From: Siderastrea radians
Lineage: Eukaryota > Cnidaria > Anthozoa > Scleractinia > Rhizangiidae
Assembly (NCBI GenBank): GCA_964017195.1
Contig: OZ024895.1
Span: forward strand, 11,648,501 to 11,712,500
DNA: 64,000 bases
Direction: 5' to 3'
Shown here: positions 1-12,077 of the stretch, in pieces
Layout of the letters: every line of letters begins with the position of its first letter
Numbering within the stretch: position 1 is the stretch's first letter
The notes under the pieces: generated by a model
Database searches by the model: none
What the model saw: only the letters and a program-made list of their open reading frames with translations
Told to the model about the DNA's origin: nothing
Translations under genes and position numbers: made by a program

Positions 1-42
1 AATTCTGTAAGCTCTTCAAAAGCCACAGACCAGCTGAGATGA

Positions 43-402
43 ACCTCCCCCGACGCTCCATTTTTTCTTGCAGTCAGACATGGTGAACGAAAACAAAGCA
101 ACAACGTATGGTTCTTGAAGGAGCCGTTAGGAAAGAAAGAAATTGGAAAGTTCTTGTCGAAAGCTGCAGAGAAAGTCGGAATTCAGGTACCTGGTTCAAA
201 AATAAGCAACCATTCTGTGAGGAAGACCTGTATTTCGAGGCTACTTGATGCAAACACACCAGAGAACTTTGTGGCTCAACTAAGCGTACACAAAAACGTT
301 GAAGGCCTACAATCCTACAAATCTGCCAGTGAACAACATCAGCGCGGGATATTTAGCGTTTTAAGTCGGCAGTCCTCTTCAATACGTATGGAATCTTCGT
401 AA
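43..402 (+). pseudogene. Crypton-like tyrosine recombinase, C-terminal catalytic part
   Basis: The reading frame entering the window is cut by TGA at 40-42 and is then open to 402. It shows the C-terminal half of a tyrosine recombinase: an H-x-x-R box (NHSVRKT), a second His in SVHKN, and the likely nucleophile Tyr in GLQSYKSA. Cryptons and the animal genes derived from them have this arrangement. A consensus 5' splice site, GTAAGT, begins at about 398, so the exon may continue in the segment ending at 1483. It is either a broken Crypton or the 3' part of a domesticated gene; the in-frame TGA favours decay unless an exon starts after it. Confidence 0.6.
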
Positions 403-669
403 GTATTTGCAGGTCAACTTCACAGCCTTTGTGTTCTCCCCCAGCAAAACAACAAGAAGAAAGCCTCTCGCAAGTCAGCGAAGCCACCAAAACGGTGCAG
501 ACAAATCAGCCGGTTTTCAGGGGCACCCAACGCGAAAATTTTGGTAAAATACTTGAAATAACATTTTCTGCTTTCTTAGATTGTTTCAGAGCTTTTTAAA
601 GGCACATTTGTGTAAGCTTATGCAGATTGATCTGTTCGGCGTTTTTAGCTGAAAATTGACTTGACTTGA

Positions 670-975
670 TCCTCTTAGCCCCTCGAGAGGCATAGGGCTT
701 CCACCATAGCTTTCCACCGAAGTTTGTTGTTTGCTAGCAACTTGGCCTCGCCCCATGTCCTCCCGATGTTCTCCAGTTCCTTAGACACCGTGCGCCTCCA
801 CGACTGCCTCTACTTCTCCTTCCCTGGGGGTTCCACTCCATGGCCATACGTGTGGTGTTGTTTGGCGCCTTCCTCAGAGTATGGCCAATCCATTTCCACT
901 TCCTGCGCTTTATTGTGGTTTCTACATCCTCTTGCCCTGTACGTGCCCACAACTCTTCGTTCGTGATGACATTTG
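670..975 (-). mobile_element. LINE reverse transcriptase C-terminal tail (fragment)
   Basis: The minus strand encodes a short tail (IKRRKWKWIGHTLRK, then WNPQGRRSRG) of the type found just after the reverse transcriptase of many invertebrate non-LTR retrotransposons. The open part is only about 70 codons and is frameshifted near its end. No catalytic domain is present, so this is a 5'-truncated insertion. It lies between the two segments of the tyrosine-recombinase gene, probably inside an intron. Confidence 0.65.
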
Positions 976-1339
976 GCCAGAAGATACAGATTTATTTTGC
1001 TGAAAATTTAGGTCGCAGAAAATTTTAGGAAACAGAATCCTATCCGCCGAGTTTCCGAGCTGCTGATGGCTCTCCGAAAATGCTAGCTGGCCTGATTTTG
1101 CACTCTAAACGACATATTTGTCCCTCCGAAAACAATAGGAACTAATGAGACTTCTTGTTACGAAAGTCTGACATTATGTTTTCGCCAAAGCAATCTCTAG
1201 CTTTCACTGAAATTAAATCCGAAAATCTCAGGTGATTTTAGGTCTTTCGAACAGATACTCCCCGAAACGAACCGTTGGGTGCCCCTGGGTTTTACGGCAA
1301 AATACCTTGATGAGCCACTCGACAACGGCCTCATCAACC

Positions 1340-1483
1340 AGCAGTCAGGTGGTATTTGCCGGTGCAAATATTCACGAGATTTCAGGATGCAATTTTCAGC
1401 TTTTTAATGGCCCTGTCACTTTCATTCAGGAGAGTAAGCCAAAGAAGCGTCGAGTGGTCATTGAAGATGACGACATTGAATGA
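1340..1483 (+). CDS. Putative last exon of the tyrosine-recombinase-like gene
   Basis: The frame is open up to TGA at 1481-1483. It encodes a Gly/Asn-rich stretch (GANIHEISGCNFQLFNGPV) followed by a basic then acidic tail (KKRRVVIEDDD) that could be a nuclear localisation signal. I associate this type of tail with Crypton-related recombinase genes of anthozoans. An AG acceptor lies near 1334-1345. The link to the exon ending near 397 is inferred from family architecture and splice signals. Confidence 0.45.
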   Translation, partial: SSQVVFAGANIHEISGCNFQLFNGPVTFIQESKPKKRRVVIEDDDIE

Positions 1484-1736
1484 CTGATTTTAAACACTGC
1501 CACGCATTCATTTTTAGCAACAAAACGTCACATCTAACAGAAAATTGGAAGTACATTTACAATGATTTAAAGCTATACGAAAAGAGACAGTTTCTTTGTA
1601 TGTTTTTACCTTTTCTTGTGTAATGTAATTTTTTGTGTGAAATAAAACTGCTGGATGTCACTTTTCGGTAAACTGTTTCATTCAACCCAATCTGCCACGG
1701 CTCGCTTTTCAAATGGTAAAGTGTTAGGCACAGCCA

Positions 1737-1887
1737 TATAATAAACTTCTTATTAACTCTCACTAGCTTGGGACCGTACTGAGTCTTTCTTCTACGGACC
1801 TCACCGCTTTGCTCGGTCCGTACCAGAAAGACCTCGGGCATATTCTCCCTGCACGGCCCTCGCGCTTGGTTAATAAGAAGTAAGTAA
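1737..1887. repeat. Palindromic MITE-like repeat
   Basis: The ends form an imperfect inverted repeat (left ATAATAAACTTCTTATTAAC, right its near complement), with a GC-richer centre containing GGGACCGTACTGAG and CTCGGTCCGTACC. A related copy lies at 25365-25526. No coding capacity. Confidence 0.6.
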
Positions 1888-2771
1888 TTGTGTATTAAGG
1901 AGTTTGCTTTGTACTAGTTGAGCGATTGAAATAAAGCTTGATTTGTCAGTGAATATCTGTGTGTTTGATGTCTCATTATTTTTAATCGTTTGTACATGCA
2001 ATCCTTTTGTAACTTGTACCCTAGTTCGCTTTTAAGACTTAATGTTTACATTTGGGTTCACTCGAGCGTATAAGCGACCACTTTTTTTATTAGAACAATA
2101 AATTCCCTTAAAACTTGATTCAAATAATTGACTTCAGTGGGTTTGCATAAATTTGTAAAGTTGTTGAACCTCGCCAGGCTTTTTATTGAATTTAAGCGCA
2201 AGAAAATATAACTCATAGCAAAGTATAGGTTTTTGTGAGGTGATAGGGCAAAAACTATAACTAAAGGCAATTAGGTTCGTATCCAATCAGCAGCAGTGTT
2301 CGTAGAGAGGGGGCACGTTTGGGCAAGCCTAGTGTTTATTGTTCCTATTTGTGTCAAAACGACGCAGAACACAGTTATTTACATATCATCGATTTACTTA
2401 GGCAATATTTTTCCTGAGGAACTCAGTTAATTAATTTACCGGAACTCAGTGGAACTCACTCAGGAACTCAGGGGAACTCCACAAAGAGGCTTTTATTGTA
2501 TAGACACCGATGAAATACCAGGATTTTTCCAGGGACTAAAATTTCGTATCCAGTGAGGATACGATTTTTATCTTTCTCAGGTGAAGATATCACGGTTGTT
2601 ATGGCTACTTCAGTCTCAGCCAATGAAATTTAGAAAAGTTATATACCTTATTGCTATAATATTCAGAATACAAATTAACGCTACTTATTTTCTCTATTTT
2701 TCGACCAAAATTCGAATGTGCGTAAGATCTATATTTTATTAGATTGATTCAGCGAATAAAGTATTAGTATA
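1888..2771. other. Intergenic, nothing definite
   Basis: A+T-rich sequence without a convincing gene. A short run of direct repeats of the type GGAACTCA occurs at about 2416-2475. Confidence 0.4.
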
Positions 2772-3351
2772 CAGTAGAACCCCGGTAACTCGAACTCGGA
2801 TAACTCGAACTTGCCCGCTAATTCGAACTAAGTCCCATTTCCCTTGGATGTGACCCCACTTTTCAGTCTGATTTTTACTCGGTTAACTCGAACTCGGATA
2901 ACTCGAATTCCCCGCTAACTCGAACTAAATCTCGTTTCCCTTGATCAAAATTTACCCCGTTAACTCGAATTCTGGTTCTTGCAACTCACCACGGATGCCC
3001 ATTGAAATATCCCATCAGTTCTTCTTGTCGTGTAATCGGTAAAATCACGAAAACTAACACTACAGCAATTTGATTTAATTAGTGCAACGAACAGACCACG
3101 TATTTGACAGTCTTTTCCCGAGTGAGTGTAACTGAGTTACATTCACAGTACTGTATTATCATAAGAATGCATAATCGTGCTACAGTTTGTGACGAGATAA
3201 GTGTAACATTTACACTGTACTGAAAAATCAGTAAACTATCAATTATTAACATGGCAAATTGAATATTCAAACGTCCCTGATAAATCGAACCTTCGCTAAC
3301 TCGAACTGTTTTTCGTTTCCCTTCAAAGTTCAATTTACCGGGGTTCTACTC
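2772..3351. mobile_element. Non-autonomous pogo/Tigger-like DNA transposon
   Basis: The left end reads CAGTAGAACCCCGGTAA and the right end is its complement (TTACCGGGGTTCTACT). Inside are repeated subterminal motifs TAACTCGAAC and CGTTTCCCTT. A CAGTAGAAC-type terminus is typical of pogo/Tigger elements, and TA precedes the left end. No transposase is encoded, so it would depend on a related element. Confidence 0.6.
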
Positions 3352-4075
3352 GCGTATTTTCAAGTTTTCACAAAATTTGTTTTCACAATTTTGTGAAAAC
3401 TATTAAAAACAATTGAAAACTTATCCTTAATTCTACGAGGACTCAATGCGATTACTTGTTTATAACACAGAGGGCAAAATTTTCTGAAAACTTTCCATGC
3501 ACGTGGAAACACAATCAGCCGGCTCTCAGAATCAACATTCCTCCATGCAAGCAGTTTTCAACACTCGAAGATAAATGTCGTATCTCTGCGCGACCATGTA
3601 ATATCCTCTATATCTCCAATGACTATATACTACTTAAGTTCAAAAAAATCCTTATATTTTGCCACCAAAGTGGGCTGCTCGTTTTCCTGGGTGGCCTGTG
3701 CAACAACAGCGAGATCTGGTCCGTGGGACGGTTATCGCGTCAATTTACTTCTAACTGCTTAATTAACAAAGGAAGTGCCGGGTTTTAGTGCACCCTAAAA
3801 ACTACAAACAAAAACGCCTCAACTTTAATAAAATCCACCACGTTAGGAGCCTTATCAGCAAGACAATGTTTATTAGCGCGGCTATATATAGTTACTAACC
3901 AAGTTTTCAATTAATCATAAATAGTATGCCTATACAACGAAGCTCCACATGCACTGAAAGAATAGAGAAGAAAATGCTCAACATAAGTGACAAATGCAAT
4001 CTACTTCTAATAGAGAAAACTCTAGAAATCAGCCGTGAATTAGTGATAAAACAACATAAAAATTCAGGTGATAAT
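3352..4075. other. Intergenic, nothing definite
   Basis: A+T-rich sequence. A 110-codon open frame at 3456-3788 has no recognisable domain or codon signature and is treated as chance. Confidence 0.4.
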
Positions 4076-5030
4076 TACCTCTTTGTTGTCACCGATGTCT
4101 AATTACTCTTTGTTGCTGTAGAGAATTTATGAGTTCGAGTTCCAGTTGACTTCGTGTTCAAAATTTCAAACAGTTACCTTTCTGGTAACGTTGAGTCACT
4201 GTCTACCCTCGTTCTGGAACTTAAGTTCAGCTTACTTCAAGGTTAATTAGAACTCAAGCTCGAAATCATGGATTTTTCGACGCCGTATTTAATTACGTAT
4301 TCATCAACTGAAGTTAATTTCCTCATGACATAAAACACCATTGAGTTGAATGTGCATTACATGGCATTAAAAAGGACTCAACAACTAATATATAAACGTA
4401 ATCGAGTATTTCTGCGAGCTGGTTATTCTCCGGGTTGAAGATATGACTACTTGTGAAAAATTATGGTCTACGGAGTACTTGACACAGCTTTCTTTCCTTG
4501 CAACCCATTCAAGTGTGACGTCTTATTCAACAGCTTCTCACAATTCGCGACCATAATTATCCACAAGCTTACCGCTGTTTACGCAAAAGCTTTTATTATT
4601 TATTTTATAATATTCAACATAATCTCCCATTACAATACCTGTTTAACGAAAAAGCTCGCCGAATTTAACTCAGTAGAATAGCGAAATAGGTACTAACTTC
4701 CCAGCAAAAACGAGGAATAAAGTGGTTATATGTAGTAATTATCAAAGCTTAAACTTCCTTACCTACGAAACGAATTAAAAGGTGGAAGAGGAGGGATACT
4801 GTAGCGGACTTCATACCAAAAGTACGCACAACTACGTGGCAACGTCCATAATTTTCTCCTTGCTTCTTCTCAGCCATCCGTGAAAACGAAGATTGCGTGA
4901 TAGCAGTTGAACCAAAAGACTCTTTAGAATTATACTCGTTTTGGAACGGATGTCAAGAAATCGGATGGCGGATTGCGACTTGGATGGCGGAAGGCGGGTA
5001 ACGATTATGACGGATAGCGGCTGAGATGGG
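4076..5030 (+). repeat. Long interspersed repeat, copy 1
   Basis: This segment aligns by eye in the same orientation with 52938-53840 over nearly its whole length. Shared blocks include CAAACAGTTACCTTTCTGGTAA, the stretch around TTATGGTCTACGGAGTACTTGAC and GCCATCCGTGAAAA. Neither copy carries a conserved frame. The family is unknown to me; it could be a non-autonomous transposon or an untranslated part of a larger one. Confidence 0.6.
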
Positions 5031-5943
5031 CGTCGGATGGTGGTTGACGAGTGAGTGGATGATGGATATGGGTACAGTTCAAACACGCACGGTTTATGGT
5101 TAATCTTGAACATACTCTTATTAGCCCCTTATTCTCGGTCCGTAACTCACAGTACGGACTGTGTTTTTCCCCTCAATTTATAGTTCGGGCGCTTCGCGAT
5201 AATCGAGCGGAAAAAAAACCGGGATCCGTATGAGCATGCTTATCAGAAGGTATTGAATCTAGAAAGCAAATTTTTGGTGAAAAACTAATTTTCATGTTCA
5301 TTTTCATGTCTAAATTACACTGCTTACAAAGGACACTGATATGGGTTATTTTCTCTCGGTCACGTGTAACGCACGACATGCAATGAACCAGTGACATTTT
5401 TATGTTTTTCCCTCACAGCCACCTTTGGTATCAATCCACTTCAGCTAAATGAATGAATTTCTCTAGTACCTTAAGGGATTCAGGGAAAAGGTTGATGCTT
5501 TTTCGGAATTTATTAACCTCCAACCTAGTCTTAATTTTAAAATAACGATACATTACCCCTGAGTTTACTCTCTTGTATAAGCTATATAGGTATCTACCAC
5601 CCCAAAGAGTATAGCTTTTAAGTTGTTTTGGTCTGACAGTATGGAGTTTAATCGGTTTGGTCTAACTAAAAGTCTGATATGGGTATGGATTTTACAGACC
5701 AGCTATGAAAATGACAGGATGATTCTTAACAGTCAGTGGATAATTAACAAAACTTAGTGTACTTGGGACCACATGCTGTTAATTTTTGCCGAAAAGTTGC
5801 GAAAATGCTTGTACACGGATAGAAAAGCAGTAGACGAGTAGTAGTAGTAGTTTAAGTTTGTTAGTAGACTACTAACTTCTTTTGGTATCTGTTTTGGGTT
5901 ACAGTAAAGGATTCTTTAATCTCCCACTATCTTATAATGAGTG
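5031..5943. other. Intergenic, nothing definite
   Basis: A+T-rich. A fragment with CTCGGTCCGTAA and CAGTACGGACTG at 5133-5165 resembles the centre of the palindromic repeat family at 1737 and 25365. Confidence 0.35.
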
Positions 5944-6247
5944 GGGGGCGCGGTGGTGTAGTGGTTAGCGCGTTGGACTTCAGATCTGAAGGTCGGTGGT
6001 TCGACGCCCAGTCCCTGCCATCGTGTTGTTTCCTTAGACAAGAAACTTTGCCCCACATTGTCTCTCTCCACCCAGGTGTATAAATGGGTACCGGCGACAT
6101 AACGGTGGGGGTAACCCTGCGATGGACTAGCATCCCATCCAGGGGGAAGTAGCAATACTCTCAGTTGCTTCATGCTACAGAAACCGGGATAAGCTCGGCC
6201 GTGTGGGCCTCCTAGGCTTGTGTGCGAGTTTATCTTTACCTTTTATC
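5944..6247 (+). mobile_element. tRNA-derived SINE
   Basis: The head is tRNA-like with a good pol III A box (TGGTGTAGTGG, 5953-5963) and B box (GGTTCGACGCC, 5998-6008). It is followed by a roughly 200-bp body containing CCTGCGATGGACTAGCATCC and GCTTCATGCTAC, and a short TTTACC-type tail. The conserved-looking body suggests one of the animal SINE families with a shared central domain; which one cannot be decided from sequence alone. Confidence 0.8.
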
Positions 6248-8270
6248 TTATATTAATGACGGTTGATAATCTCAGTTTTATCATTTGGGACACCAAGGAA
6301 TTGTATGTGTAGCATAATTGGTATGTTATATGAGTATTTTGTTGAATTGCAACAAATCAATAAACAATTTCTTAACACCCCCGTTACGTGCACGTTTGAC
6401 ACGTTTGTAAGTGCTAATGGTCCAGTGAGGGTTGTGCAGGAGACAATTTATCACTGTGGGGAGGAGTGTTTGTAGAATTTCAACTTATTCATAAGAGTCA
6501 ACCAAAGGTCATCTCACTGTTTACACCTTTGATAAATGGTATATTTTTTATCGATAAGCCTATCATTGATCATGCAGGAAATTTATCCAATCAATAACAA
6601 TTGTTTTGGTCCTTCTTTCCATCAGAGATAGTTAAACAAGGGAAATGCTATTTCAACATCAATAGAGAACTGACTCTGTACCTGCTGGGCGTTCATGTCA
6701 ACTCAAAATTTCTTTAGGACATGTCAAGAAAATTATCATACCGAGCATGTAAAATCGATTTTCATGCCGGGCATGTAGAGCCAGATTTCATTCGCAGCGT
6801 GACTATTTTCTTGCCCGATATGATTAATTTGTGATAACATACCCAGTCTTTCCTCGTTCCCTCGGCACGGATTGTCCGTGAACAGAAGCACATGAACTTT
6901 CCTTAACATGCTTGACCATTTTTCAGTCTCAATAATTTGTGGTTTTACGTAGGCATGAAAAATGCGTTAAATGCCCAACTACAACTGTAACCGAATCCGC
7001 GGTTGTCAGTAGTGCATCTACCCGACAGCCATCATTCATAAAAGAAGACCATTTAAAGATCGTTGAAAATAGAAGCCAACAGGGCAATTCCTCATGCCTC
7101 TGATGCCTCAAAAGAGGTTTCTGTGACCCAAAAATGGTCTTAAGTCATGTTTTGGCATTAAAATGGCAATTAAAATTCAGGGATGGCGGAGCCGGGGGGG
7201 CTTGGGGGGGCTTCCCCTCCCCCCCCCCCAATCTCCAGCAAAACAATTAGTTCATGAATAAATAAGTAAATAAATAAAGAAATAAATAAATAAACAAATA
7301 AAATTACAGCGAGGAAACAGTGAGATCCATCAGATACAGAAAATAACATTCTTGCGAACCGTACATATATATATTTTGATTTTGATTTCAGCAAATTTAG
7401 TGCAATTTCACTTTCCAAGCCATTTTATCGCTGGTGTTTGTAGCTGATATTAGAGACCTTTAGATCAAAGTTTACCACGAACCTGTACAGTTTGAGGTTC
7501 GCTGTTTGCCATTTGTCGTTCGAACGCTTGTCGATTTAGATTCGAGTAAACTGGAGCCACATTATTTTTTAAATATTATTTTCAATTAGAAAAAATCCCT
7601 GTCAATGCATTGGAAATTGTCAAAATTACATCAAATTCGAAAAAAGTATGTTTTCTAACGTGTGCAGCGCGCTGAAGAGATAAAACATCATGAAACACCT
7701 ATTCAACTTAACCGTCATATTGGATTGCTACTGGGGATCAATGCATTTCTTCAAACGACAACAAACGGTTCAAAAATTTATAACCAATTTGTAGAAAAAA
7801 AGGTCAATTCGATTCAGTGTTTGTTCGTGGAATAACACAAATTTCGGGCCAAAAAATACTTGAGGTAAGTGACTTACGTGAAACCCTATCTTGCCGTCTA
7901 AAACGTGCGTTGAAAACCTCAAACGTGACGTCTGGGACTGGTTACGTGGCTCCCAGCGGTTTGCCGTTTGCGGGAAGCTTGGATATAAAAGTTCAGTAGT
8001 AAGCGCGCTCTGAAAGGTTAATTTCAGGGCAGGATTCTCCTATGTTCCCAAAGGCATCATGGGAGATTTTACATCCCAGCAATCGTGTTAATAACTATTC
8101 CGCTGAAATAAAATTTCCTCCTATCACTTGGCATATTGAAACTGTATTTCTCCTTCAAGGTTCAATAGCTTTCACTCGCGAGATTTCGGATTTGAGTCAT
8201 GCGACATAAGACGAGTTGTCGGTACTCATGTTCATTCAACAAAGTCTCACCAGGTCAAAATCAATAGCCG
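6248..8270. other. Intergenic with low-complexity tracts
   Basis: No supported gene. It holds G and C homopolymer runs at about 7193-7230 and an AAAT-type microsatellite at about 7256-7302. Confidence 0.45.
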
Positions 8271-8552
8271 TTTTTATACTATAAAGAGGGATAACCCGTC
8301 TAGGACGAACTTGGAAAAAGAAAGTTAGTTCGTCTGGTTATGCCTCTCAGTATGAACACGGGCACAAGATGGATTGTGCGTCTAGGCAAACCATCTTCGG
8401 TTGTGCGTCTTCCACGATGAACTACCACAGTTAGTTCGTCTAGACGCATAATCCTTCTAGTGCCCGTCTTTATACTGAGGCGCATATCCAGACGAACTAA
8501 CTTTTTTTGCCCAAGTTCTTCCCAGACGGATTATCCGTCTCTAGTATAAAAA
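8271..8552. mobile_element. Foldback MITE
   Basis: The ends are inverted arms of about 65 bp: the left starts TTTTTATACTA and the right ends AGTATAAAAA. Both contain GTTAGTTCGTCTGG or its complement and a run resembling GGATAANCCGTCT. The centre has further smaller inverted copies of GTTCGTCTAGACG. Non-coding; a hairpin-forming non-autonomous DNA transposon is the simplest reading. Confidence 0.65.
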
Positions 8553-11266
8553 TGGCCATTAAATCATTTGCTAAAACAAAGCACAAAGAAAAGAAAAATT
8601 GGATTCTAGCTTTCGTACACGATGGAAGTTCACTCATTGTTGGGTAAGGAGCGGCGATTGCCTAACCTTTAAGCTACCCAGTATGCTGCGAGAGTGATGA
8701 GTGGTCGCTGTCAAAAGATTCTTTTACTGGTCAAGCAGTTAATTGAATTCAAAACTACATTCCATGAACTTCTGATTCATCGAGGACATCCAAGCCATTT
8801 TCATTTATATCAGCTGCTGAAAGTTCAAAACATTACTCAGAGTCTGACCAAAGAACCGTGAACAATTTATTTTATGGCCGAGCCACATAATAAACAGCTG
8901 AATAAATTGAGGACAAGAATAAGAAATTCAAGCCAGTTCTCACGTCAAGGACAGCACTGTACAGACTGGCGTTGATCGGAAACATGTTGAACTCAAAGTA
9001 ATTCAAGGCATTTATATGTAAACACCTGACATTTCATTCATCCTTTAGTTTTACGAAAACTGACCAAATAAAACATGTCAGTTGACGGAGCTGAGCTGGT
9101 GTCGAGTCCGTTTGTTTACCAATATTATAAAAAAAAATTCCGACGAAAATCGTTATCTTGGCACTGTGTCGTAAAACTATGGGTGTAAAAATTAGTATTT
9201 TTTTCCTTTCTTAAAAACTGTATTAGACTAAGGAAAACGTATTGTTTTGAATTTTTGCTTAAGAGCAGAACGGTATCAGTAGTGTAGAATCAAATTGGCA
9301 GTGTACTGTAAGACTGCAGTATCGGATGGTGACGCTAGTTCTGATTAACTCGCAATTATTAAAATTCTTCTCAACTCATGGGGCCCGTACTGGTCAATAT
9401 TATCATTTTTGTAAGGAGAGGGTACTCATGGGGTTAGTAGTTAAGAGTGAATGTCTGTAAGGACCATCGATATCGCGGTCACAGCTAAAAATTCGATAGC
9501 GCTCATACTTTGTACATGGGTAGGCCCAAGTATTGTACATATGAAATTGGGGTTTATTTAGTCAAATATTATTTCCTTTGAAAGAAATTAATTTTAGATT
9601 AGTTGCGGTATTTTTCGTCAACAACACGTACAAAATTGTCAATATTTACGTCTTTGCCGAGTCGGCTAATTGCGCGTTTTGATGTATTTCTACACGAATC
9701 TTATTTGAATAACACATCCTAAGTCCGCTGAGTGTAGAAGGAGTCAACTAGCTACATTTCTAAATATTTTGTAATTTTTTGAACAAGTGCACTCACGGTG
9801 TCCCACAAAAAGGTTCGATGGTACCTCCAACAAACATGCCAAAAATGCCCGCGGTACGTAATCAAACTCACTAGTAAACCACCAAAGCAACGGTAAAGGA
9901 CAGTTTTCAGTTTCTGCCGTTCCATTTTCTTGGGGTCTCCTTAACTTTTCCAACTAAACATTCGTAAAGTAAGCGAAATTTTGCTATCCGCCATTTTGAA
10001 ATGTGCAACAACTCGGACAGTTGAAAGATTGTACTCGCCACAATGCGGTCGTCAGAACCATAATTTTGCACTAAGTAGAAAATGTAAATCGCCTTTGTAT
10101 TTCTTTCTTAAAATACAGCCATTAACAATGTAAAGCCTTGTGTGAAACTGAACCAAGAAGAAACCCGTTGAGCAAATTATAGCCCTCGACTCACATCATT
10201 CTATTGTTGGCTTTGATTTCCTCCGCGGCTGTCTTTCGTTTGTGACCTTACAGTTCGAGTTTATACTTTTTCCATTACGTTATCCATCGAAAGTTGCTGC
10301 TTGCCCACGCTGTTTGATTTGCCAAGTGAATATAAATACTGTTTATACACTTCAGCGTTTGCACCAACATACAGTAACGTAATACGATATCTTTTATGAT
10401 AAAAAGTTCCCATTTGTCACGCAACGCATATTACACATGAATGGCTGAAATTTATTTTTCGTAAAATGAACTTTATTTTCTTCAGTGACCCGCGAATGAG
10501 ACAATCATTTTAAAGGTAACATCGCTGCGTAAAATTGAGAAATAACCAGTTCATTCCTTAGTCTTCCGGCTAGTCTTTTCTTTTCTTGAAAACGTTTCTA
10601 AAGTAAGCACGTAGGCTCCCCCTCTTGTCGACGGTGATCTAGTCACTTGTGCTTCCGTGTCTCACTCAAATCAACATCCTATTAGGTAAACTAAACAATT
10701 TTAAGTCAGCTACAACATACATGTTTGTGGCTGTTGGCCTAATGAGCAGTACTCAGGTACTTACACATATTTCCCCTGTAAATTAAAGTATATATTAATA
10801 AAACGTACCGGTATTATACAGTCCAAATGACTGGGGTCCTGCATGTTCGAGTCCAGGATGAAATCAATTCACAGTTATTTCAAGCTAAAAGGTGGAAAGT
10901 TGAAGACAAAGTATCATTCCTATACCCGGGTTCGCTCGAGGTTTTCTCTTAGCTTGTCTTTTTTTTGGGGGGAGGGGGAGTTAAGAGGGAGGGGTGAGTG
11001 GAGGGGTTCTGGGCGGGATGGGGGCTTGCCTCCTCCCCAAAAGCTATTTTTTTAAATTTGCACTTTTTAAATTTTAATCCTCATCAGTTCTGTAGCCGCT
11101 AAGTTGGCTCTCAGGCCTCATGCGTGATAGACCCCATGTGTGATAGGCTCCCACGTGTGATAGGTTCCCTTGGAAATTTGATGTTCAAACTTCATTTAAG
11201 CCTTCGAATTACGTTCTCGGGCCAATATAAGTTGGGAACATCAAATTTCCTCTGGCAACTATTACA
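8553..11266. other. Intergenic, nothing definite
   Basis: A+T-rich, no supported gene. A purine-rich G tract lies at about 10968-11030. Short open frames here have no recognisable features. Confidence 0.4.
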
Positions 11267-11545
11267 CGATACTGGGAGAACGTCATGCTAGCCCACATAT
11301 AAGGCACTAATGTGAAGGTAAGTGAGTACAAGTGAAGGGAAGTGAGTACAAATGAAGGAAAGTGAGTACAAATGAAGGAAAGTGAGTACAAGTGAAGGAA
11401 AGTGTGTGTTAGTGGAGGTAGGTCCGTTAATCAGTTGGTGTATATATTCATATAGGATTGTAATGTTAACAGTGCCTTATATGTGGGCTAGCATGACGTT
11501 CTTGCCCTATGTGTGGGCTAGCATGACGTTCTTGCCCGATACTGC
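11267..11545. repeat. Inverted and tandem repeat cluster
   Basis: A unit reading GAACGTCATGCTAGCCCACA occurs at about 11278-11297. Its complement occurs twice in tandem at about 11480-11540 (period 34 bp). Between them is a 20-bp tandem array of five units (AGTGAGTACAAATGAAGGAA and variants, 11321-11420). The layout is that of a small foldback repeat that acquired a minisatellite. Confidence 0.7.
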
Positions 11546-12077
11546 CTTCGACAGAAAAACTCTGTTGTTTAAATAGTTATGTAGTTGCGCGCTGATGACT
11601 CGAGCAATTTGCGCACACTCGCATGAAAATGTCGGATTTTCCGATATTTTAGTACTTAGGCAAAGTTAAAAATAATGTAAATCTAACATCGGATTTTCTA
11701 GCGTTCCCTCAAATTAATTTTTCTAAAATGTCGCACAATTTGTGGTATAAATAATAAATTTTACATATTCTTTTTACGTTTAGTATGGAAAAAATCTGTC
11801 GGAGTAATTTAGTTTAGTAACTAAATATGCAAAATTGCATAATAATAAGAATAGTGAACTGCAAAATATTTTCCACTGACTAGATGTTCTGTTACCATGG
11901 TAACAGCCTCGGCCAGATAGTCGCAACCAATTCTTGTGAAACTAAATTGCAACACAATAAAACAAGTATTCATTTTGTAACTACCGTAAGATATAGTGTA
12001 AGTGCTTTTGTTAATACTCTTAAGAGCCACCTTAACTGATATTGTTCATGACCATGCATGAATCGAAGTTACTCCTG
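11546..12077. other. Intergenic, nothing definite
   Basis: A+T-rich sequence next to the 3' end of the minus-strand gene at 12078; it may hold that gene's 3' untranslated region. Confidence 0.35.

Noticed and set aside
3079..3333. 84-codon minus frame
   Set aside because: It lies within the pogo-like element and ends in its inverted repeat; non-autonomous and non-coding.
5916..6173. Minus-strand frames of 68-85 codons at 5.9-6.2 kb
   Set aside because: They are the antisense of a tRNA-derived SINE.
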